From Belnapia mucosa (GTDB taxonomy: Bacteria; Pseudomonadota; Alphaproteobacteria; Acetobacterales; Acetobacteraceae), in assembly GCF_016775475.1 (NCBI RefSeq), contig NZ_JAEUXJ010000014.1:52606-116605 (forward strand): a stretch of 64,000 nt of DNA. Direction: 5' to 3'. The notes beneath the pieces are model-generated. The model ran no database searches. It was given only the letters and a program-made list of their open reading frames with translations, and was not told the DNA's origin. Below are positions 51,713 to 59,395 of the stretch, in pieces (within the stretch, counting starts at the first letter, position 1; every line of letters starts with the position of its first letter). The translations under genes were made by a program, and so were the position numbers.

Positions 51713-52723
51713 TCAGCCGGCCTGGATGCCGGCGCGGCGGATGACCTCGCCCCATTTCGCGGATTCGGCCCTGAGCAGCGCGCCCAGCTCCTCCGGCGTG
51801 CTGCCCTGCGGCGGGCTCGATCCGGCGGCGCGCATCCGCTCATCGAGCGCGGGGTCGGAGAGGACGCGCACCAGCGCCTCGTTCAGCCGTGCGATGATCG
51901 GCTGCGGCGTGCCCGACCGGACGCAGACATAGTTGACGACCGTGACCTCGAACCGGGGGATCGTCTCGCCGATGGTGGGCAGGTCGGGCAGTTCCGGCAT
52001 GCGCTCCGCGCTGGTGACGGCGATGGCGCGCAGGTTGCCGGCCTGCAGCAGGGGCAGCATCGGCCCGTAGGAATCGATCGACATCGTGACGCGCCCCGCC
52101 GCCGTTTCCTGCAGGGCTGGGCCGGTGCCGCGGAAGGGGACATGCGCCATGCGGATCCCCGCCTCGATGCAGAGCAGCTCGCCCGCCAGGTGGCTGCCGG
52201 CGCCGACGCCGGAGCTGGCATAGGTCAGCTCGCCCGGACGCGTCCGGGCAAGGGCGATCACCTCCGCCACGCTGCGGGCCGGCACGTCGCGATGCACCGC
52301 CATCACATAGGCGCCCTTGGTCAGCACGCTGACCGGGGCGAAGTCGCGCGCCGCATCATAGGGCAGCGAGGCCATGAGATGCGGATTGGTGATCAGCGGC
52401 CCCGGCGTGCCGTAGAGCAGCGTATAGCCATCCGCCGGGGCCTGGGCGACCGCCGCGGTGCCGATGGTCCCGCCCGCCCCGCCCCGGTTCTCGATGACGA
52501 TCGGCTGGCCGAGCACGGTGCCCAGCGGCTCTGCCACGAAGCGCGCGGTGATGTCGGCGCCGCCGCCCGGCGCGAAGGGCACGATCATGCGGATCGGCCG
52601 GCTGGGCCAGGACTGCGCCCTGGCGTCACCCGCGATGGCGCCGAGGCCGAGCAAGCCGCCCAGCGCCGCCCGGCGCGAGATCCCTGCCGCCGCAAGCCCA
52701 TGGCGAAGCCGGCCTGTCGTCAT
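51713..52723 (-). CDS. Bug-family tripartite tricarboxylate receptor heading the acyl-CoA operon
   Basis: Predicted 336 aa; start 52723 (MTTGRLRHGL) with GGAAGGAACG upstream. Signal: RLRHGLAAAGISRRAALGG with a twin Arg and a cut near ARAQS. Bug motifs IRMIVPFAPGGGADITAR, IVIENRGGAGGTIGTAA, LTYASSGVGAGSHLAGE, AHVPFRGTGPALQETAAGR. First gene of the operon Bug - crotonase - ACAD - ACAD - ligase - TetR; it presumably binds the acid that the ligase activates. No Tct permease is encoded. Promoter overlaps the double palindrome shared with the SBP gene at 52908. Confidence 0.92.
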   Translation of the reverse strand: MTTGRLRHGLAAAGISRRAALGGLLGLGAIAGDARAQSWPSRPIRMIVPFAPGGGADITARFVAEPLGTVLGQPIVIENRGGAGGTIGTAAVAQAPADGYTLLYGTPGPLITNPHLMASLPYDAARDFAPVSVLTKGAYVMAVHRDVPARSVAEVIALARTRPGELTYASSGVGAGSHLAGELLCIEAGIRMAHVPFRGTGPALQETAAGRVTMSIDSYGPMLPLLQAGNLRAIAVTSAERMPELPDLPTIGETIPRFEVTVVNYVCVRSGTPQPIIARLNEALVRVLSDPALDERMRAAGSSPPQGSTPEELGALLRAESAKWGEVIRRAGIQAG

Positions 52724-52754
52724 CCCTGGCGTTCCTTCCATCCCCGCAACCCGA

Positions 52755-52770
52755 CCGACCGATCGGTCGG
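52755..52770. promoter_or_regulatory. 16-base perfect palindrome, operator candidate 1
   Basis: CCGACCGATCGGTCGG is a perfect inverted repeat, 31 bases before the Bug start at 52723. An identical copy lies 120 bases away. An extra CCGA on its left extends the arm. Size and symmetry suit a TetR dimer. Confidence 0.7.
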
Positions 52771-52874
52771 GCCACGGCCGGACCCTAGACCGCCCCGGCA
52801 GGTCCCGCAAGCACGGCACCCCAGGGGTCTTGCCCCGCAGCCACGCGCGCCCTAGCGTCCGCGGCAACGAAAAC

Positions 52875-52890
52875 CCGACCGATCGGTCGG
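52875..52890. promoter_or_regulatory. 16-base perfect palindrome, operator candidate 2
   Basis: Identical to the copy at 52755-52770. It ends just before TAGGAGGAGG, the ribosome site of the substrate-binding gene at 52908, so a bound repressor would block that gene's transcription. The 120-base centre-to-centre spacing is near eleven helical turns. Confidence 0.7.
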
Positions 52891-52907
52891 TAGGAGGAGG
52901 ACGCCCG

Positions 52908-54491
52908 ATGTCGCGCTGCCCGCGCCGGCTGCTGCTCGGCCTGGCCATGCTGCCCTGCCTGGCCGCCGCCCCGGCCATGAGCCAGAGCCTGACCATGGGC
53001 CTCGGCTCGCCGGTCTCCTCCCTCGATCCGCACTACCACCTGCTGCGGTCCAACGGCGAAGTCGGGGCGATGCTGTTCGACACGCTGCTGACGACAGATG
53101 CGCAGGCGCGGCTGCATTCCGGCCTCGCCGAAAGCTGGCGGCCCGTCGGCACGGAGGCCTGGGAGTTCACCCTGCGGGAGGGCGTGCGCTTCCATGACGG
53201 CACGCCGTTGCAGGCCGAGGACATCGCCTTCACCTTCGGGCGCATCCCGCAGGTGCGCGGCCCCGGCGCCTCCTACACCACCCATATCCGGCCGGTCAGC
53301 CGGGTCGAGATCCTCGATGCGCGCCGGTTCCGCCTGCACACCAATGGGCCTGCGCCGCTGCTGCCGACCTATCTCTCGCAGGTGCTGATCCTCAGCCGCC
53401 GCATCCATGCCGATGCGACGACGGCGGATTTCAACAGCGGCAAGCTGGCGATCGGCACCGGGCCCTTCCGCCTTGCCTCCTATGCCGCGGGCGACCGCAT
53501 CGCGCTGACCCGCAACGACGCCTATTGGGGCGAGCGGCCGCATTGGGCGAGCGTCACCTACCGGATGATCACCAATGACGCGGCGCGCACCGCCGCGCTG
53601 CTCGCCGGCGATGTGGACTTCATTGACCAGGTGCCGACCAGCGATCTCGAGCGCCTGCGCACCGATCGCCGCTTCCGCCTCGCCGAGACGACCAGCCTGC
53701 GGGTGATGTATGTCACTCTCGACGGCACCCGGCCGCCGCCAGTGCCGCTGCTGACGGCGGCGAATGGCGGGCCGCTGGAGGCCAATCCGCTGGCCGATCC
53801 CCGCGTGCGCCGCGCGCTGGCCATGGCGATCGACCGGCGCATGCTGGTGGAGCGGGTGATGCAGGGCGCCGCACTCGCCACCACGCAATTCATGCCGCCC
53901 GGCAGCTACAGCGCCCTGCCGGACCGGCCCGTGCCCGCAGCCGATCCCGACGGCGCGCGCCGCCTGCTGACCGAGGCCGGCTATCCGGGGGGCTTCGGCC
54001 TCACCCTGATCGGCTCCAACGACCGCTACATGAACGATGCGCGCGTCGTGCAGGCGCTCGGCCAGATGTGGACCCGCATCGGCATCCGCACCACGGTCGA
54101 GGCGCAGCCCTATGCCAGCTTCATCAACCGGGCGACCCGGCGCGAGGCGCCGGCGGCGCTGCTCACCTGGGGCAATTCCACCGGCGAGGCCTCGGTGCTG
54201 CTGAACTCCGTCCTCCGCACCCCGAACCGCGAGGCGGGGCATGGCGCCGCCAACCGCCTCCTCTATTCCAACCCGGCGATGGATGCGCTGGTGGCGGCGG
54301 CCGAGGTGGAGATGGACGAGGCGCGGCGGGAGGAGTTGCTGCGCCGCGCCAGCCAGGCGGCGCTGGACGATGCGATGCTGGTGCCGCTCTACTTGCAGAA
54401 TGCGCTCTGGGCGATGCGGGCCGACCTCACCTATGAGGCCCGGATGGATGAGCGCAACGACCCGGCCGCGGTGCGGCCGGCGGCACGATAG
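52908..54491 (+). CDS. ABC transporter substrate-binding protein, peptide/nickel family 5
   Basis: Predicted 527 aa; strong TAGGAGGAGG site. Signal peptide MSRCPRRLLLGLAMLPCLAAAPAMSQ (in two pieces). SBP_bac_5 hallmarks: SSLDPHYHLLRSNGEV, LAESWRPVGTEAWEFTLREGVRFHDGTPL (in pieces), GTGPFRLASYAAGDRIALTRN, and late PYASFINRATRRE. Binds peptides, opines or similar in the periplasm. No permease or ATPase genes follow; a second binding protein of a different family comes next. Divergent from the acyl-CoA operon and probably under the same TetR. Confidence 0.92.
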   Translation: MSRCPRRLLLGLAMLPCLAAAPAMSQSLTMGLGSPVSSLDPHYHLLRSNGEVGAMLFDTLLTTDAQARLHSGLAESWRPVGTEAWEFTLREGVRFHDGTPLQAEDIAFTFGRIPQVRGPGASYTTHIRPVSRVEILDARRFRLHTNGPAPLLPTYLSQVLILSRRIHADATTADFNSGKLAIGTGPFRLASYAAGDRIALTRNDAYWGERPHWASVTYRMITNDAARTAALLAGDVDFIDQVPTSDLERLRTDRRFRLAETTSLRVMYVTLDGTRPPPVPLLTAANGGPLEANPLADPRVRRALAMAIDRRMLVERVMQGAALATTQFMPPGSYSALPDRPVPAADPDGARRLLTEAGYPGGFGLTLIGSNDRYMNDARVVQALGQMWTRIGIRTTVEAQPYASFINRATRREAPAALLTWGNSTGEASVLLNSVLRTPNREAGHGAANRLLYSNPAMDALVAAAEVEMDEARREELLRRASQAALDDAMLVPLYLQNALWAMRADLTYEARMDERNDPAAVRPAAR

Positions 54492-54517
54492 AACCAAGGG
54501 GGAGGCGAGACAGCATC

Positions 54518-55756
54518 ATGGCGGAAACCCGTCGCAGCATTCTGGTGGCCGGGGGCGCGCTGGCCGGGATCGGCCTCGGCCGCAACGCGCGGGCGCAGGC
54601 GGCGCCGGTGCTGCGCCTCGGCATCCTCGGCGACCTGTCGGGGCCCTATCGCGACCTCTCGGGCCTCGGCACCATGGCCTGCGTGCGGCAGGCGATTGAG
54701 GATCATGCCCGCGCCGGCGGCGCCCCCTTACAGGTGGAGGTGCTGCATGCCGACCACCAGCACAAGCCGGATGTCGGCGCCGCCCTCGCCCGCCAGTGGT
54801 ATGACCGGGAGGGGGTGGATGCGATCCTGGAGGTCAACAACTCCGCCATCGCGCTGGCCGTCGCCGATCTGGCGCGGGAGAAGGACCGGGTCTTCCTCGC
54901 CACCGGCCCGGCCACCGCGGATCTGCATGGCAGCCGCTGCGGCCCGAACCATGTCCACTGGACCTACGACACCTGGATGCTGGCACATGGCGCCGGCACC
55001 GCGACGGTGCGGGCCGGCGGCGATAGCTGGTTCTTCCTGACCGCCGACTATGCCTTCGGCCATGCCCTGCAACGCGACACCGTCGGCGCGGTGGAGGCGG
55101 CGGGGGGCAAGGTGCTTGGCCAGGCGCGCTACCCCTTCCCGCAGACCACCGACTATTCCTCTTTCCTGCTGCAGGCGCAGTCCTCGCGCGCCAAGGTGTT
55201 GGGCCTCGCCAATGCCGGGACGGATACGGTGAATTGCGTGAAGCAGGCGCATGAATTCGGCCTGACGCGGCGGATGAAGCTGGTCGGGCTGCTCTGCCTG
55301 CTGGGCGATGTGCGGGCGATGGGGGCGGAGGCGGCGCAGGGCCTGCTGCTGACCGAGCCATTCTACTGGGACCTCAATGACCGGACCCGCGCCTTCACCC
55401 AGCGGGTGCTGCCGAAGATGCCGCCCAATATCTATCCCAGCACCAACCATGCCGGCGCCTATTCCGCGGTGCTGCACTACCTGAAGACCGCCGCCGCCAT
55501 GGGCCCGGCCCAGGCCAAGGCCTCCGGCCGTGCCACCATCGAGCGGATGAAATCGCTGCCGACCGAGGATGATTGCTTCGGCCCCGGCCGGGTGCGGGAG
55601 GACGGGCGGAAGATCCACCCCGCCTATCTGTTCGAGGTGAAGGCGCCGGCCGAGGTGAAGACCGGCTGGGACCTCTACCGGCTGGCCGGCACGATCGAGG
55701 CGGATCAGGCGATGCGGCCGGTGAGCCAGGGAGGGTGCCCGCTGGTTCGGGGCTGA
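54518..55756 (+). CDS. ABC transporter substrate-binding protein, branched-chain amino acid/amide type
   Basis: Predicted 412 aa, 26 bases after the previous stop. Signal MAETRRSILVAGGALAGIGLGRNARAQ (read in pieces) with twin Arg, then LRLGILGDLSGPYRDLSG, the usual start of Peripla_BP_6 receptors, HADHQHKPDVGAALARQW, FFLTADYAFGHALQRD and VLGLANAGTDTVNCVKQA. Ends with IERMKSLPTEDDCFGPGRV and a short acidic tail. Orphan: no livHMGF-type genes near. A degenerate partial copy of its 3' end lies at 59104-59239. Confidence 0.92.
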   Translation: MAETRRSILVAGGALAGIGLGRNARAQAAPVLRLGILGDLSGPYRDLSGLGTMACVRQAIEDHARAGGAPLQVEVLHADHQHKPDVGAALARQWYDREGVDAILEVNNSAIALAVADLAREKDRVFLATGPATADLHGSRCGPNHVHWTYDTWMLAHGAGTATVRAGGDSWFFLTADYAFGHALQRDTVGAVEAAGGKVLGQARYPFPQTTDYSSFLLQAQSSRAKVLGLANAGTDTVNCVKQAHEFGLTRRMKLVGLLCLLGDVRAMGAEAAQGLLLTEPFYWDLNDRTRAFTQRVLPKMPPNIYPSTNHAGAYSAVLHYLKTAAAMGPAQAKASGRATIERMKSLPTEDDCFGPGRVREDGRKIHPAYLFEVKAPAEVKTGWDLYRLAGTIEADQAMRPVSQGGCPLVRG

Positions 55757-55867
55757 GGGCCGGCCCAGGCCCGGCGGGTGCAGGCGGCCGGCGGCCTCGG
55801 CTGTTGCGTCATGGGTTCATCGCCCAGGCGTCAGCCAACCCGGCCGCGTGTCCTGTGTGGACGCGGA

Positions 55868-56203
55868 TTACCCCACTCGCTGCCCTGGCTCCGCCGGAGC
55901 GCATCCGGTTCGGGAGGATCGCAGCTCGCCATCCGCCCGTCGCATAGGTAGGAGCGAAGGACTCCGGGACTCTCCTTGTTGCCCGGACTGCGGGCGTGTG
56001 CATCGGGCCTCCTCCGCCAGGCAGGTGGCGATGCAGGCATTGCGCTTCGGGTCGATGGTGAAGAATCGCGCGCGGCATTCGGTGATGCAGGACTGGCGCT
56101 TCACCTCACATTCGGTCTGTGCCGCCGCGGGAGTGGGCGCCACCGCGACCAGGCCAAGGATGGCGAAGGCAAACAGCCGCAGGTAGCCCGCAGAATGGCG
56201 CAT
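55868..56203 (-). CDS. Small secreted protein with mirror-image cysteine spacing
   Basis: Predicted 111 aa; start 56203 (MRHSAGYLRLFAFAILGL). Signal peptide LFAFAILGLVAVAPTPAAAQ, cut probably after AAAQ. Mature part has six Cys: C-x6-C-x3-C (CEVKRQSCITEC), a 15-residue stretch, then C-x3-C-x6-C (CIATCLAEEARC). The symmetric spacing suggests a helical hairpin with stacked disulfides, or metal binding. The tail (SGQQGESRSP...) is disordered. I do not recognise the family. The alternative start at 56362 would bury the signal peptide, so I reject it. Confidence 0.6.
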   Translation of the reverse strand: MRHSAGYLRLFAFAILGLVAVAPTPAAAQTECEVKRQSCITECRARFFTIDPKRNACIATCLAEEARCTRPQSGQQGESRSPSLLPMRRADGELRSSRTGCAPAEPGQRVG

Positions 56204-56315
56204 CAGCTGCCGACTCTCGACGGCGCAGGAACGGGCATGGGTGCCGGCCTGTCGAGCATGAGGGCGGTCAAGCCGCGATGACGGATCATGACTGCTCCGG
56301 AGCGGGATGGGATGT

Positions 56316-57398
56316 TCAGCGCTGCGGCACTCCCACAGGTGCGCGCTGTTGGCCGGCGGCACGGTTCCGGTCGATCCACTCTTGCGCCGGGGTGAACCGC
56401 CTCAGACCCGATACCTGCGCCGTGAGATTGACCTCTCTCCAGGCGGGATGGAAGCCCGGTGCGCGAAACTGATCGAGCCGGCTGAACAGGTGGTTCACCA
56501 GGCGCGTGACCCGGGCATAGCGTTCCGTGTTCTGCGGCCAGTTGTAGGCGACGAGGATGGTAGGCACGGAGATGGTCTGGATGTCCTGGCCTTCCGGGAT
56601 GAGCTGTGGATAGTCCTTCGACGTCAGGACCGAAGGGAGATAGTAATTCATGAAGTCTCCCTCCATGATGTCCACGGGCAGGAACCTGAAGCCGGGATCC
56701 CAGCGCCCGCGCAGGAATGCATCGACCGGCTTGGAGGTGACGAAGACGACGGCAGCGATGCCGCCTTCACCCCTGCGCATCTGCTCGAGCGCGACCGGAT
56801 GCGGGATGAACGTCTTGTCGACATCAAGCCTGAGGCGATCGAAGATCAACGGGCCGGAATAGGCTGCGGTCGTGCCGGGCGTGTTGAAGTTGACCTTCTT
56901 GCCCCTGAGGTCGGCCAGCGACTGGATCTCGGGGCGGACGAAAATATGCAGCTCTGAGGGGAAGAGGTTGAGGATGTGGCTGACACGCTGGTCGAGGTTC
57001 GGGACCAGGGTGCGGAATTGCTCGAGCGCATCGGCATTGATGATCGCCGCATCGATACCGCGCAGGTACAGCAGCGCCTCCAGATTCTCCACCGGGCCGC
57101 GCGTGACGACGGGAAAGACATGGAGAGCACTGCTCTCATCAACCTCGTCCACCACGCGGGCAATCTCGGTTGCGAAGCGGATCGGCGCTCCTTCGAGCAA
57201 GCCACCGGCCAGGCCCACCGTCCAGGCGTTGATCTTGGCGACTGCCTGAGCGTTGCTCATAGCGCGGTCAGCGCGCGTCTGCGCGGCGCTCGGTGTCAGC
57301 ACCTGCGCCAAACCGGCAAGGACAATGAAGAGCACAGCTCCGATGACCGGCATGCGCATGGAAATTCGCGTCCACCCTGAAGGCAGCGAGCGTGACAT
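56316..57398 (-). CDS. TAXI-family TRAP transporter solute-binding protein
   Basis: Predicted 360 aa from ATG 57398 (MSRSLPSGWTRISMRMPVIG); 57359 is an alternative. Signal or anchor helix MPVIGAVLFIVLAGLAQVL. TAXI features: WTVGLAGGLLEGAPIRFATEIARV (in pieces), GRGIDAAIINADALEQFR-like binding-site segment (LRGIDAAIINADALEQF), DLRGKKVNFNTPGTTAAYSG and LPVDIMEGDFMNYYLP. TAXI receptors serve TRAP carriers of the 4TM/12TM fusion type; none is encoded here. The longer frame to 57731 is not credible. Divergent from the Bug gene at 57851. Confidence 0.85.
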   Translation of the reverse strand: MSRSLPSGWTRISMRMPVIGAVLFIVLAGLAQVLTPSAAQTRADRAMSNAQAVAKINAWTVGLAGGLLEGAPIRFATEIARVVDEVDESSALHVFPVVTRGPVENLEALLYLRGIDAAIINADALEQFRTLVPNLDQRVSHILNLFPSELHIFVRPEIQSLADLRGKKVNFNTPGTTAAYSGPLIFDRLRLDVDKTFIPHPVALEQMRRGEGGIAAVVFVTSKPVDAFLRGRWDPGFRFLPVDIMEGDFMNYYLPSVLTSKDYPQLIPEGQDIQTISVPTILVAYNWPQNTERYARVTRLVNHLFSRLDQFRAPGFHPAWREVNLTAQVSGLRRFTPAQEWIDRNRAAGQQRAPVGVPQR

Positions 57399-57850
57399 GT
57401 TCCATGGGCCTGTCACAAAGTCGGCGGCACGCCGGGTCCCGAAAATTTTCGCGATGACGGCGGATCGCAATCGATGAGCTTTTGCAGCGATGGACAGGAT
57501 TCCACGCGTCCCAGGGCATGAAGCAGCCGCGGCCCTCAGCTCCTGTCGAAGCTGCCTGTCGCGGTCGAGGCCCATCCCAAACGCCACCAAGCGGGAGCGG
57601 CGACAGGAGCGCACTCCGCCTGGAACGGTCAGCCTGACCACGGGAATGACGAGTTCCTGCCAGCGGACGCGATATCCGCCGCGCGAACCTGAGTTCTTTG
57701 CATCGCGTATCTGGATTGCGACGATCTCCATCCTTCAATGGCAGATCATTGACCAAACAGGAGCGCTGCAGCACGAGCGCTGAGTGTTGTGTGCGATCTC
57801 CGGCGAGGTATAGGCTGACGCTGTCCCGCTCGTCGTTGACTGGATTTGCC
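57399..57850. other. Intergenic region between TAXI and Bug genes
   Basis: The reading frames across these 452 bases have no recognisable protein content, and the composition is less GC-rich than the neighbours. It should contain the two divergent promoters. I see no clear operator, RNA or terminator. Confidence 0.4.
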
Positions 57851-58825
57851 ATGATGCCAACCCGCCGTGCGCTCATCGCTGGCTCGACCGTGCTGACCAC
57901 GACTGCGTCTTTTTCCGGGAAGGCGGCGTCCTGGCCTGAGCGGCCGCTCCGATGGGTCGTCGGCTTCCCGGCTGGCGGCGCGCCAGACCTGCTCACGCGG
58001 ATCCTGGCGCAGCGGCTGGAGCCTGAACTCGGCCAGCCGGTCGTGGTGGAGAACCGGCCTGGCGCGGCCGGCAATCTCGCCGCCGCAGCACTGGCCCGGA
58101 GCGCGCCGGACGGCCAGACATTCGGCACGCTCTTCGCGGCGACGCTCGCGGTGAACCGCCACGTCTACCGCAACCTTCCCTTCGACCCGCGGCGCGACTT
58201 CACGCTCATCAGCGAATTCGCGCGCTTCCCCTCGGCGGTCATGGTGAATCCCGCCGTTCCGGTTTCAAGCATCACCGAGCTCGGTGCCTGGATGAAGGCG
58301 CAGGGGGCGCCTCCGATCTGCGCGACGCCAGGCGCGGGCGTCATTCCCCACCTGGCCACGGAGATGCTGCTCCAACGGTTGGGGACACGCTGCGAGCTGG
58401 TGCATTACCGCGGCAATCCCGATGCGTTGCGCGATCTGGCGGCGGGACGGGCGCAGGTCATGGTGGACGCGTTCCCGACGGCCTTGCCCCTGGTGCAGGA
58501 CGGTCGTGCCCGCGCGGTGGCGGTCACCAGCGCCCGCCGTTCCCCGCTGGTGCCGAACATCCCGGCCGTCGCCGAAACCCTGCCAGGCTTCGAGACGGCG
58601 TCGTGGCTCGCCGTCGGCGCCCCCGCGGGCCTGCCCCAGGCGATCGCCGCGCGGCTCGGCGCCGCCGTGATGGCCGCGGCCCGCGACCCGGACACCGCGA
58701 AGCGCTTTGCCGCCCTGGGGGCCGAGCCCATCGGCTCGACCCCTCAGGAGCTCGCGGCACGCATCGCGGCAGAGGATGCGCGCTGGGGCGAACTGGTCCG
58801 CGCCACGGGCATCACCGCGGACTAG
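57851..58825 (+). CDS. Bug-family tripartite tricarboxylate receptor (TctC-like)
   Basis: Predicted 324 aa; ATGATG at 57851 gives two possible starts. Signal MMPTRRALIAGSTVLTT with twin Arg. Motifs LRWVVGFPAGGAPDLLTR, VVVENRPGAAGNLAAAA, NLPFDPRRDFTL, PPICATPGAGVIPHLATEM and VHYRGNPDALRDLAAGR. Orphan, with a TAXI receptor divergent beside it. Debris of other genes follows the stop. Confidence 0.92.
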   Translation: MMPTRRALIAGSTVLTTTASFSGKAASWPERPLRWVVGFPAGGAPDLLTRILAQRLEPELGQPVVVENRPGAAGNLAAAALARSAPDGQTFGTLFAATLAVNRHVYRNLPFDPRRDFTLISEFARFPSAVMVNPAVPVSSITELGAWMKAQGAPPICATPGAGVIPHLATEMLLQRLGTRCELVHYRGNPDALRDLAAGRAQVMVDAFPTALPLVQDGRARAVAVTSARRSPLVPNIPAVAETLPGFETASWLAVGAPAGLPQAIAARLGAAVMAAARDPDTAKRFAALGAEPIGSTPQELAARIAAEDARWGELVRATGITAD

Positions 58826-58950
58826 GCTGGCCAAGCCTTCCCGGCGCCGGGCCTGTCGCCGGTGTCCCGCGTCTGCCGGGGGCAGCGCGTGGCCGCGACC
58901 TGATCGTGCCGGACGAGACGCGGATCAGCCCTCTCGTCGCGCGGACATCA

Positions 58951-59103
58951 ATGTCCGGCTGGGGCCCTGCCCCGGCGGCATCGCCATGATGCTGCTCGGC
59001 GTGCTGCTCTTCGCCGTCAATGATATCCTCGGGAAGTGGCTGGTGGGCGCCTGTGCGGTCGGCCAGCTCATGCTGGTGTGCAGCATCGCCGGCCTCCGGC
59101 CAT
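58951..59103 (+). pseudogene. N-terminal stub of an EamA/DMT permease
   Basis: From the Met at 58987 the frame reads MMLLGVLLFAVNDILGKWLV, then GACAVGQLMLVCSIAGL, which is the first EamA helix pair (the FAxNDxLGKWLV pattern is typical). A GPCPGGIA leader precedes it in frame, again as in intact EamA starts. The match ends at about 59100, where the sequence switches to binding-protein remnant. Only about 50 of about 290 residues remain. Confidence 0.6.
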
Positions 59104-59239
59104 GGCACCATCGGGCGGATGAAGGCGCTGCCGACCGATGACGATGGATTCGGCCCCGGCCGGGTGCGGGAGGACGATCGAGGCGGAGCAGGCGATGCAG
59201 CCGGTGAGCGAGGGGGGGTGTCCGCTGGTCCGGGGCTGA
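59104..59239 (+). pseudogene. Degenerate copy of the 3' end of the 54518-55756 binding-protein gene
   Basis: GCACCATCGGGCGGATGAAG at 59105-59124 and the following bases match 55536-55604 (residues TIERMKSLPTEDDCFGPGRVRED) with about one change in ten. At 59177 the copy jumps to sequence matching 55694-55756 up to the TGA at 59237-59239, so about 89 bases are missing. The deletion ends share ACG, and its length breaks the frame. It is a relic of a second copy of the gene. Confidence 0.75.
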
Positions 59240-59395
59240 AGCCCCGCAGGGGCGGGCGATCCTGGCCCGCCTCGGCCGGTCCCTGCGGTTCGCGGGCGAG
59301 CGTGTGCCGACGCGCTCTATCCAGACTTGGAGCGTGGCCAGGGTTGGGACGGGCAAGGGCGCTCTTCCCGTTCGCCCAGCATACCGCGAAGGTAC
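59240..59395. other. Intergenic sequence after the gene remnants
   Basis: I see no gene here. It starts with GGGGCTGAAGCCCC-like inverted sequence around 59232-59245 at the remnant's stop and ends at the DUF2254 stop. Confidence 0.4.

Noticed and set aside
55757..55800. GC-rich inverted sequence after the binding-protein gene as a terminator
   Set aside because: Several GCCGGC units can pair in many ways, with no defined stem-loop or T run.
56204..56362. Upstream extension of the small cysteine protein
   Set aside because: It would bury the signal peptide behind 53 residues without any motif, so the start at 56203 is preferred.
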